Origin: Deltaproteobacteria bacterium
Lineage (GTDB): Bacteria > Myxococcota_C > UBA6777
DNA: 64,000 nucleotides
Direction: 5' to 3'
Assembly (NCBI GenBank): GCA_006226375.1
Contig: SBHC01000049.1
Coordinates: 1-64,000 of the forward strand
Shown: positions 10,001 to 17,189 of the stretch, one piece after another
Layout: each line of letters starts with the position of its first letter
Numbering within the stretch: position 1 is the stretch's first letter
Translations under genes and position numbers: made by a program
Notes under the pieces: generated by a model
Databases searched by the model: none
What the model was told of the DNA's origin: nothing
What the model saw: the letters and a program-made list of their open reading frames with translations, nothing else

Positions 10001-12406
10001 GTGGTGCCATCGCCACCGATTCACCCAGCGTTGTATTGCTTTCCAAAAGCGAAGCAAGAGGCTCGGGGAAGCCAAGCCCAGTGACCACTGGAGCGCTTGA
10101 AGTATGTCCTCTTGCTCGCTTTGAAGGACGCGAACGAACGCATCATGGTGTCGGTCCCAGCGATACAACCAGGCTGTTGCCATCAAGGGCAAGTTCTTCA
10201 TACGCTCACACTGGGCGAGCAATGTGCTGTCCAGTTGGGAAAGCAAGCGGGGGTGCATCAACTCCAGGCGATGAAGGGCAAGGGCGACCTCCTCGTAAGA
10301 GTCAGCGCTTAAGAGCAACGCGAGAGCCACAACAGGATCCTCAGGCAAACTGTTGTGACGGGATAGCACCTTACACAAACCCTCCAGGCTTTGGGGCATG
10401 TGGTCCCAAAGTTGCTTTGCCAGCTCCGCGTTGCTTGCCTGGCTCCAACGTTCGCTCTGTTCTGGAGACAGCCGCTTTCGTTGACCAAGGCTGGACGGTT
10501 GGGTGCGCCTGGATGTCTTCAGCGAGCTTTTTGGGTCAGGTCCAGCGAGCGCTTGTAGCTGTGGGCTGTTTTGGTTTCGTAGCTGTTGGAAGAGCTCTTG
10601 CTCTTGTTCATAAGGAAACAAGATGCTTTGCTGTTCCAGGGCAAACAACGAAGCCATCTCTACAAACGAAAGCTTCGAAACGGCTTGTCCCAACTCATCC
10701 TTGTTGTGCCTTCGTCCAACATAGCCGAGGATGTTCAAGACCAACGGGGGGAGCAATGGAATTTGGAGCAACTGCGTCCGAAGCTCTTGTCCTTCCATGC
10801 CTTGCCAAGATTGACGAAGTGTTTCACTGCTCCCCGTTGAGTCTTCTTTTTCCGGCGCTTCAAGAGAAGGACTCACTTCCTGCAGCGCTTCAAGCAAGGT
10901 CGATTCCATCGACTTTGTGAGGGTGCGAAGGAGATCTGTGAGTTCTGTGGGGGGAAACAGGTCAAGCAGCGCTTGGGCCAGTCGATCAAGCTTTTTCTCT
11001 GAGACTTCCCTTACTGCAGGGTGGGTTTGGTCCAAGAGGTACTTAAGCAAGGTCTGACGCAGCGCAAAAGGCTCGTCCGAAAGGCTTTTGAGGAACGAGA
11101 GGCAGTCCACGGGGACTTGCAGCGTCAGATCGCCCAGGCGTTCGAGGTGGTTGTGTTGGGTTGCTTTCACATAGGTTTGAAGCAGGAGGTTGTAGAACGC
11201 TTTTTCGGTTCGGTTTTGCGCAGGGAGTGAGAGAAAGTCCGGTCCACACTCTGGGTGTTGGAGCAGCGACTGCAGCACAAGCTCCTCGTCCACATGTTCG
11301 AGCAAGAGCTTGTAGGGCAGGCTGGGAACCAGGCGCAGAAGCCGACCGACAGTCGCGAGGTGAAGGAGTCCGTCATCGTAGCGACAAAGGTCACTCTCCA
11401 ACAACGTCGCAATCTCTTGGGCGATGTAACAGGCTTCCTGACTGGGTTGTGTCTGCGCGACAGCCTGGCGTCGGACGGTCAGAGGGATGCTAGGGTGCAT
11501 CAAAATGCAGGGAAGGGAGCGGGCGCAAAGGGCGAGGGGCTGCGCCTGCCAGTCCCACTCTCGAAAGCCAACCACCGCGAGGGACACACCGATGCGCTTC
11601 AAGGTCTCGCGCGTCATGTAGCCTCGATTCCATCGGTAGGTCCAGTCGTCCCATACGCTCTGGCTTTGTTGCTGGTGTGTTGGATTGTCCGATTCCTGAC
11701 CTTGCCAGAGCAGGCTGTTGATTCGGTCCAGTGGATCCTCTCTGAGCAGCGGGTGTGTAACGGCCAACTCCAAGGCTTCGGGGGTCTCTGGCCAGTCGGA
11801 GAGGACACGAGTTTGGCCGAGCTGTTCAAAGTAGCGATTCCCTTGCCGCTGCCACGGGATGTTGGTGAGCATACGGAGAGCTTGTGGGGCGGAAAGTTGG
11901 TGTTGGTCGAGATAGTCCAGCAGCAACAAGGTTTGCTCTGGAGGTGTGACCATGGTCTCCAGCAGCTCGCTCACTCTGCCGTGCTGGGTTGGGTCACTGA
12001 GCAAGTACAGGCACAGGTGCTGAGGAAAGTTGTCTGGGAGGTGTTGCAAGCCCCAAGCCCGGACGTCTGCCTGTGGGTGAAGCAGAACGTGCATCCAGCG
12101 GTGTGGGTCATGTTGTGCTGACTCTTTCAGGGCTTCAAGTACCGCATAACGAACTTGGGCCTCTGGATCGTTCAGGCCTCGCAGAAACTCCTTCCAGGCC
12201 GGGTACCCTGTTGCTCCTCGAAACATGGAGAATGTCGTCGCTCGGACGCTGGGGTCGTCGTGGCGTAAGTAAGGTTGCAGGTAACCAAGGAAGGGCGCGC
12301 GGGCTTCCAGTGGCAGCGTGCTGACCTCCGGAATGAGTGGGAGCCAGTCATGGGGGGACGGTGATGGCTCGCCTTGAAGCCATTGCCACAGTACAATGTC
12401 GCTCAT
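7076..12406 (-). CDS. Giant helical-repeat, zincin and VWA-domain protein (MoxR partner)
   Basis: 1776 residues without signal peptide or membrane segment, so probably cytoplasmic. About the first 1100 residues are Leu-rich helical repeats reminiscent of HEAT/ARM arrays (for example DDPSVRATTFSMFRG and DPEAQVRYAVLEALKES). Around residue 1290 is LILHEIGHHIYHS, an HExxHH zincin-type motif. Near residue 1612 is a VWA domain: LVDCSGSMS (MIDAS) and VMISDGAPTE. A zincin-like domain followed by a VWA-like domain next to MoxR is the arrangement of the DUF2201 pair; the very long N-terminal repeat region is unusual. The AAA+ gene directly downstream is the likely partner. Whether the HExxH is an active protease cannot be told. 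Confidence 0.85.
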   Translation of the reverse strand: MSDIVLWQWLQGEPSPSPHDWLPLIPEVSTLPLEARAPFLGYLQPYLRHDDPSVRATTFSMFRGATGYPAWKEFLRGLNDPEAQVRYAVLEALKESAQHDPHRWMHVLLHPQADVRAWGLQHLPDNFPQHLCLYLLSDPTQHGRVSELLETMVTPPEQTLLLLDYLDQHQLSAPQALRMLTNIPWQRQGNRYFEQLGQTRVLSDWPETPEALELAVTHPLLREDPLDRINSLLWQGQESDNPTHQQQSQSVWDDWTYRWNRGYMTRETLKRIGVSLAVVGFREWDWQAQPLALCARSLPCILMHPSIPLTVRRQAVAQTQPSQEACYIAQEIATLLESDLCRYDDGLLHLATVGRLLRLVPSLPYKLLLEHVDEELVLQSLLQHPECGPDFLSLPAQNRTEKAFYNLLLQTYVKATQHNHLERLGDLTLQVPVDCLSFLKSLSDEPFALRQTLLKYLLDQTHPAVREVSEKKLDRLAQALLDLFPPTELTDLLRTLTKSMESTLLEALQEVSPSLEAPEKEDSTGSSETLRQSWQGMEGQELRTQLLQIPLLPPLVLNILGYVGRRHNKDELGQAVSKLSFVEMASLFALEQQSILFPYEQEQELFQQLRNQNSPQLQALAGPDPKSSLKTSRRTQPSSLGQRKRLSPEQSERWSQASNAELAKQLWDHMPQSLEGLCKVLSRHNSLPEDPVVALALLLSADSYEEVALALHRLELMHPRLLSQLDSTLLAQCERMKNLPLMATAWLYRWDRHHDAFVRVLQSEQEDILQALQWSLGLASPSLLLRFWKAIQRWVNRWRWHHKDELEPLCPSELSTFLVDMLLPPHHRHAARLDKPPDWVARAVELPVQEQVAHILTVLDALGWHHEQMTLQKQRLLPFLPSLPPELRSALQRWLPVDGNVQQSKASRASFEIASSSLLQKLRQTFIAHKLKEHCYDDRRVVVEEAVSQLVTLEEEGISVLLRIILEDDPPHLRCLTDTIALWDHEESLAQLRQAVSTFSHDPERQFLIAAGLCERGEDSCWSFVHDALHHTVEEDWFLADDWLQLERLSLPVEDVAIQLVRSPLYGVYSRAIHHLLKDRSVWNERYEQALVAFLECGFHRLPMLRRRVARRLHQHQSWQGFPLLFTDALKEREGQPDTIAGENAWKSLWAEAAPELVKATVQASLLAGTPSVSLKRAMICLRHSDVPKSAQQQALLQILRTSYKANDQQQALQHLQPTTRRSGLLQKLAQAFAWGIQRGRELTGKIFRIEMIGGQDFGYTRLNEARIFVNPLPLLREVQHGDRILKGLILHEIGHHIYHSDPESQKLWKQAQKEGLGKILNLVADEQLERSLRAKDPTFGNDLKRLAAFAFQHNDREMHIGQLLLLLRTQGFAVLSQTPLRPARRPGHVVLSLGKLFYELENQGFSFPRFVRALRMGLGNRHDDPKVDQALKLFTKSFRNADMARMLDISRQLRDIFHNEIPLLAALSQDGLWSEQNNSEITAKGEGITAGELQGEVERILRGRPKSKKDPTAERVINLSDEESFSLIHNIVPLVHNPSEHRQYKLRVARWSGKMRDHFRRLGLGTVPQRRRLSGYRLSTPGLSNSLLRGDPRILMSRKTVFKTDLFVGILVDCSGSMSFNENLERAKLFAALLAEAAASLTGVDARFFGFTDTTIFDAGTAQQCAVHALELGGGNNDAAALWHAAQIAVRSRRQAKLLVMISDGAPTECSVTALRALVKNITERMKICCAQVAVHPLEEICFPHYIEVTDDQLDLAIPRFGKILAQLVRRALQG

Positions 12407-12513
12407 GGAACGTTATGGGCCTTTCATTCCGGAAATGTTGCGCGCCGCCTTGACAGGCTTTCTTCTGGGGTACAGGTTCTCCAAGGGCAACCATACTATA
12501 GAAGGGCGACCTC

Positions 12514-13107
12514 ATGGATCAATGGAAACTCGTACTTCAGGCGCTTTTTCTCACGCTGTTTCTTCCACTCTTGCTGTGGACTGGCTTGTTTGCGTTCTTC
12601 GGCTGGAAGCTGTTTCTGTTCTTGTTTGCAGGGATCGGACTCCTCTTTATGTTCGGAGACAAGCTGATCCAACATCCCATGTTTCAGAGCGTGGTTCGGA
12701 TGTTGCTGCCGTTTGCCATGACCTTGCGGTTTTACGCGGCGCTCAAAGCAGGTCAGGACGTTCGAGAGCAGAAAGGCAGCTCCACCCAAGCCTGGTGGGC
12801 GACGTTTCGGTATCTGCTGAAGCAACCCAAACAGAGCGACGAACAGAAGGCCTTGGAAGAAAAGAAGGAGCCGCGCAAAGCAAAGCCTGGTAAGCCAAGG
12901 CTTCGACAACGCAAAGCTGACAAGGAACCAACGGCTTCCCAGACGACCGAACCAGGCTCTGGGTTCGATCGGGCGCCAGCGTCTCCGTCGATCCAACAAG
13001 AACTCTTGCAACAAGCGGCACGCACACGTCGGCCTTCAGAGGAAGAGGTGGAGTCGATGTTGGAGGAGCTTAAAGCCAAGATGGAGCGGGAAAAAGAGAG
13101 GGAGTAG
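12514..13107 (+). CDS. Hypothetical protein with N-terminal membrane helices and charged coiled-coil tail
   Basis: The 197-residue product begins with two closely spaced hydrophobic helices (LVLQALFLTLFLPLLLWTGL and WKLFLFLFAGIGLLFMF). A strongly charged, Lys/Glu/Pro-rich cytoplasmic-type tail follows and ends in a probable coiled coil (SEEEVESMLEELKAKMEREK). The ATG is preceded by GAAGGG. It is divergent from the giant VWA gene and ends six bases from the convergent M42 peptidase gene. I recognise no family. The gene is supported by composition, ribosome binding site and snug packing between neighbours. Confidence 0.65.
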   Translation: MDQWKLVLQALFLTLFLPLLLWTGLFAFFGWKLFLFLFAGIGLLFMFGDKLIQHPMFQSVVRMLLPFAMTLRFYAALKAGQDVREQKGSSTQAWWATFRYLLKQPKQSDEQKALEEKKEPRKAKPGKPRLRQRKADKEPTASQTTEPGSGFDRAPASPSIQQELLQQAARTRRPSEEEVESMLEELKAKMEREKERE

Positions 13108-13113
13108 AGAAGC

Positions 13114-14178
13114 TCAGGGCGTGATGGGGCGGAGGTCTTCGTCTCCTTCAAGCTGTCGTAGCATGTGGCAAATCAGCTTGATCTCTTCGTCCAGGTCTTT
13201 CAGGCTGGCGGTCTCAACAGGGGAGTGCATGTAACGAATGGGCAGCGAGACAAGGGCGATGGGAACACCTGCTCCTGTGAAGCGGATGCGGTCGCCATCG
13301 GTGCCTGTGCTGCTTGGGGTCAGCTCGTACTGCAGCGACATCTTGAGCGCCTTGGCCGATGCTTCCAGTCTCTTGTTGATGATGGGGTTGATGGGGGAGC
13401 CTTTGGCCAGAACAGGTCCTCCGTCGAGCTTGCATTTGCCGTGCTTTTTCGGATCGACACCGGGGTGGTCTGTTGCGAAGGTGACGTCGCAAACCAACGC
13501 CATATCCGGCTGAATCCCGGCTCCTGCAGCGTAGGCGCCGTGCAATCCAATCTCCTCGCTGACGGTGCTGACTGCGTACACTCCAACATTGGGAGAGGGA
13601 CGTTTCTTGGCGAGGCGACGGAGGACTTCCGCGACGATAAAGGCACCGGTCCTGTTGTCGAGGCCACGTGCGCTGATTCGATCGTTGAGCAGGAAGCTGG
13701 GGTCGCGGTGGTAGACAGCAAAGTCTCCGATCTGGACGTGCTCTTCCATCTCCTCTTTGGAGGTGGCCCCACAGTCGATGTAAAGCTGCTCAAACTTAAT
13801 CTCGTCTTCAAGCCCGCCGTGGTGTTCGGCGCGTGCTCCGACAACTCCTGTGATGGGGCCGTTGAAGCCCAACACATTCATCCTCATCCCTGGGGCAATT
13901 TTGGGGCTGATTCCCCCGACCTTGCTGAAGGAGAGGTACCCTCTGTCATCGATGTCATTGATGATGAAGCCGATCTCGTCGCAGTGGCCAGCCAGTACCA
14001 CCTTGAACGGAGCGTCAGGGTGCAAGACACCAATGCCGTTGCCCATGATGTCGGTTTGGACATCGTCGGCGAACTTTTTGACGAAGTCCAGCCAGGTCCG
14101 CTGGATCGTCCACTCGTGGCCGGAAGGCGAGGGGGTGGTGAGGAGTGTCTGCAGGAATTTTGTGGCCTTTTTGTCCAT
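13114..14178 (-). CDS. M42-family metallo-aminopeptidase
   Basis: 354 residues, the usual length of M42 glutamyl or deblocking aminopeptidases (FrvX/CelM/TET type). Expected metal ligands and catalytic residues are all present: H65 and D67 in LAGHCDEIGF, D174 in RGLDNRTGA, the E208/E209 pair in TVSEEIGLHGA, D231 in VCDVTFATD, and the late His in RYMHSPVE. The family forms large dodecameric cytoplasmic shells that trim peptides using two zinc or cobalt ions. AAGGTGA lies upstream of the ATG. Convergent with the small membrane protein gene and divergent from the AlkZ-type gene. Confidence 0.95.
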   Translation of the reverse strand: MDKKATKFLQTLLTTPSPSGHEWTIQRTWLDFVKKFADDVQTDIMGNGIGVLHPDAPFKVVLAGHCDEIGFIINDIDDRGYLSFSKVGGISPKIAPGMRMNVLGFNGPITGVVGARAEHHGGLEDEIKFEQLYIDCGATSKEEMEEHVQIGDFAVYHRDPSFLLNDRISARGLDNRTGAFIVAEVLRRLAKKRPSPNVGVYAVSTVSEEIGLHGAYAAGAGIQPDMALVCDVTFATDHPGVDPKKHGKCKLDGGPVLAKGSPINPIINKRLEASAKALKMSLQYELTPSSTGTDGDRIRFTGAGVPIALVSLPIRYMHSPVETASLKDLDEEIKLICHMLRQLEGDEDLRPITP

Positions 14179-14348
14179 AAATTTCGTTCACCTTCTCTGT
14201 GTGGATGAGAGACAGACAATGCCATCCTCTTGAGTTGTGGAGCATCCTAAGTCAACATGACAAACTTGTAAACCAACCCAAGGCCTCCCAACCCACGACA
14301 CTCTGGGTTGGATCGCTGCCGCACTTCTTCCCCAGCACAGGATAAGGT

Positions 14349-15545
14349 ATGGCGACTTCACGTGAATCCATCGCATTAACCGAAGAGCAGGTGCTCTTCT
14401 TTCGCGCACGACGTCAGTTCCTGGCAGGTCCAGGTGCTCCTGATCTGGCGACCGCTGCGCACGCCATTGTTGGTGCCCAAGCCCAACAGATCGAGCCCGG
14501 TGTGCTGGGTTTAAGCATGCGACTCCGTGAGCCACCGACGCTGGCTGAAATGAAGTCCCACCTCTTTGAAGGACCCCGCTCTATCGTTCGAACCTGGGGA
14601 CAACGTGAAACCCTCTTCCTGTTTGATGCGGTTCGAGATTGGGTGGATATGCTCGTGTTGGTTCAACAACTCTCGAAGGGCCCTCGGGGTGGCGTTCTTC
14701 CTGAAGAGCATGAGCAAGATGAAGTGTTGGAGCAGCTCCAAGACTTTGCTGAACCCATCACACGAAAGTCGTTGCACCCGCTGGTGCCAGAGTCTCTCAT
14801 TGAGAAGCTTCGACCCAACGCTGAAAAATACAGCATGGATCCTGTGCATCTTGGAGCTGGACGTTTGTTGTTTGCTCTGGCGGCACGGGGTGACGTGTGC
14901 CTCGGTGAGAAGATGGGCTCTCAGCAATGTTATGTCTTGCGCTCCGAGTGGTTTCCTGACCTGGAGTGGCCTTCCGAGATGCCTAATCCTGAGGAGGTTA
15001 CAACGCGTTTTGTTCGTCGGTATCTGGCTGCTTATGGACCGGCGACTGTTGTGGACATCGCGCACTTCTTCAACGCCAAACGAAAGGATGTTCGGCAGTG
15101 GGTGGCGGCCTTGGAGCAGGACACTTCGCTGCTGGAGGTTACCTGCGAGGGGCGAGAAGAGATGCTGGCGTTGGCTGGAGATCGTGATGAACTCTTGATC
15201 GAGCCGCCTTCGCAAGGAGGGGATTGGCCGCTGCGACTTCTCCCCCTGTATGAGGCTTTGCTGATGGGTCATGCAGACAAGAGCTTGACCGTTCCGGTGG
15301 AAGCCGAGCGCAAGCTTGTGTGGCGCAAAGCTGCTCATGTGATGGCGGTGGTGATGGATCGAGGACGGATTGTTGCGACCTGGACACAAAAGCGGACCCG
15401 CAAGGCCCTTAAAATGCAGGTCACACCAATGACAGGCTGGAACAAAGCCCAACACTTCAGCGCTGTTGAGCGAGAAGCTGAAGCTGTAGCACGACACTAT
15501 GAGCTGGAGAATCTGGAACTTACGCTGGGAGATGAAGTGTCATAG
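14349..15545 (+). CDS. AlkZ-type DNA glycosylase (winged-helix HTH_42 family)
   Basis: 398 residues matching the winged-helix family that includes the DNA glycosylases AlkZ and YcaQ. The signature VGAQAQQIEPG at 41-51 contains the catalytic QxQ motif (residues 44-46). SIVRTWGQRETLFLF follows, then LLPLYEALLMGHADKS and VVMDRGRIVATW near the C-terminus, all blocks typical of the family. Known members unhook interstrand crosslinks or excise bulky alkylated bases, including in antibiotic self-resistance. No biosynthetic cluster lies beside it here, so general repair of alkylated DNA is the simpler reading. The ATG at 14349 is preceded by GATAAGGT. Confidence 0.85.
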   Translation: MATSRESIALTEEQVLFFRARRQFLAGPGAPDLATAAHAIVGAQAQQIEPGVLGLSMRLREPPTLAEMKSHLFEGPRSIVRTWGQRETLFLFDAVRDWVDMLVLVQQLSKGPRGGVLPEEHEQDEVLEQLQDFAEPITRKSLHPLVPESLIEKLRPNAEKYSMDPVHLGAGRLLFALAARGDVCLGEKMGSQQCYVLRSEWFPDLEWPSEMPNPEEVTTRFVRRYLAAYGPATVVDIAHFFNAKRKDVRQWVAALEQDTSLLEVTCEGREEMLALAGDRDELLIEPPSQGGDWPLRLLPLYEALLMGHADKSLTVPVEAERKLVWRKAAHVMAVVMDRGRIVATWTQKRTRKALKMQVTPMTGWNKAQHFSAVEREAEAVARHYELENLELTLGDEVS

Positions 15546-15578
15546 AAGCAGGGGAGGACCATCTGGCAAGTGGCGGAG

Positions 15579-17174
15579 TTACTTCTTGTTGGGGTCGTTG
15601 TTGGTGGGAGGTTTGGGGGGTTGTGGTTGGTCCATGGTGTGGTTTTGGGGTGGTGTCAGGTTGGTTCGAGAGTCGATGTGCTCGTACGAGTTGTAAGAGC
15701 CGGTGACCCTGGAGAATCGGCTGGGCTGGGAGGCCAGCAACTCTTCACCGTCTTTGCGCTGCAAAGCAGGCTCGGGAAGGGGCGGAGTTGGCGGCATTTG
15801 CATCGTGCGGCTGGGCGTACGGTTGATCATTGGATGCTGACCTGTCCGCGTGATTGTAGGGTGCTGTCCCGTCCTTGAAATGGTGGGGTGCTGACCCGTC
15901 CGACCTGTTGCAGGCAAGCCACGATACGAGGGCGGGCGGGGAACCGGCTGGATCGGTGTCGGGTTGGCCATGTCTCGTGCCTGTCGTTGGCGAGGAGTCA
16001 TGTTCGGGCCTCGGGTCATTGGTGCAGGTGGGTGGGTCTGCTCCAAGCCAGGGATGCCACCTGGAATCGTGGGTTGCTCTTCTGGACTTCCTCCCATTGA
16101 ACCTGGGCCAAGGTTTGGCATGGGGGTGTTCACACCCGCAGAGACGCTTGGCGCCGAGGCTGGCGGAGCGGGAATCGGGGGCAGTTGACCTGCAGGTTGA
16201 GCCGGAGAAGGCTGCGCTGGAGCCGGTGTAGGCTCGGCAAGCTCTTCAAGCTTCGCGATGTTGGCGTCGATACGAGAGCGAACTTTGGAAGGCAGGACTT
16301 GCTCGGAGGCGAGCGCCTGTGTCACTCCCCAATGAGCGCCAAAGTACATCATCCGCATCCACATTCGGAGAATCAGAAATACCTGGCTGGCGAGGAAAAA
16401 GAGGCCAATCGTTCCTGCATCCGTGACCTTGATCTGGCCTTGGGCAAAGACAAAGAGCCACCAGATCCCCGCTGTGAAGAGTCCCAACACGAGGGAGAGG
16501 AACGCCAGGGAGATGATGTTTCGGAGGACAAAGCGAAGCCCCCACCATGCAGCCCGCAGGGTGCTGCCACTCTCATCGACAACAAGGCGGATGCGAGCAT
16601 AGTCAAACCACAGACGGAGGAAGCCAACAAACGCGAGAAACAGGCCGATACGGGACCAGGTGATGGCTGCGACCCAGACCTCGTCCATTTGCTGGTTGAT
16701 CCAGTTGTTGAGAGGTTTGGCTGCGAACATTTGGAACAAGATGATGACGCCGGCCAGCACAATCACATAGAGGATTGCGAGGCGAAAGAAGCGAAAGAAC
16801 CATCGAGCGCCATGACGCAAAAAGCGGGAGATGGTTTGTCCTTTGTCGTAATCCGAAAACAGACCCAACACACCACCAGACACAAAGATCTGTAGGAACA
16901 GCAGCACTCCCGCTCCGATCGCGAGCAAGAGATACGTTGTCCCGACAAGGTCGGTGTGACTGGCGGCAAACTCACCAATCCAGGCGATGTTGAAGTTCTT
17001 CCACAGTTCGGCTCCTTGTGCGCTGTTCCCCAGGTCTTTTTGGAGGGTAACAAGCAGCGGTCCAAGAATCAGGAGCGCGGTACAAAAGTTGAGCAACCAC
17101 AGCACCAAAACGATGCGCAGGTTGCGGAAGGACAGGCGAAATCCGCTGCCCAGGCCAGAGAAGAGCGTACGCAT
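15579..17174 (-). CDS. Polytopic membrane protein with Pro-rich repeat tail
   Basis: The 531-residue product has about six membrane helices in its first 300 residues (for example RIVLVLWLLNFCTALLILGPLL and LAILYVIVLAGVIILFQMF). A long Pro/Thr/Gln-rich cytoplasmic or periplasmic tail follows. That tail carries three copies of RTGQHPTI or RTGQHPMI around 15830-15910. The start lies 15 bases behind the end of the M1 peptidase gene, and AGGGGG sits in that gap, so the two are almost certainly cotranscribed. The helical part resembles generic permease-like or DUF4013-type domains but I cannot assign it. Confidence 0.75.
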   Translation of the reverse strand: MRTLFSGLGSGFRLSFRNLRIVLVLWLLNFCTALLILGPLLVTLQKDLGNSAQGAELWKNFNIAWIGEFAASHTDLVGTTYLLLAIGAGVLLFLQIFVSGGVLGLFSDYDKGQTISRFLRHGARWFFRFFRLAILYVIVLAGVIILFQMFAAKPLNNWINQQMDEVWVAAITWSRIGLFLAFVGFLRLWFDYARIRLVVDESGSTLRAAWWGLRFVLRNIISLAFLSLVLGLFTAGIWWLFVFAQGQIKVTDAGTIGLFFLASQVFLILRMWMRMMYFGAHWGVTQALASEQVLPSKVRSRIDANIAKLEELAEPTPAPAQPSPAQPAGQLPPIPAPPASAPSVSAGVNTPMPNLGPGSMGGSPEEQPTIPGGIPGLEQTHPPAPMTRGPNMTPRQRQARDMANPTPIQPVPRPPSYRGLPATGRTGQHPTISRTGQHPTITRTGQHPMINRTPSRTMQMPPTPPLPEPALQRKDGEELLASQPSRFSRVTGSYNSYEHIDSRTNLTPPQNHTMDQPQPPKPPTNNDPNKK

Positions 17175-17189
17175 TGGAGATCCCCCTGT

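Noticed and set aside
13165-14208. 347-codon antisense frame over the M42 peptidase gene
   Set aside because: Shadow of the M42 gene, which carries all catalytic residues.
14511-15497. 328-codon antisense frame over the AlkZ-type gene
   Set aside because: No ribosome binding site or family features; the sense gene matches AlkZ/YcaQ.
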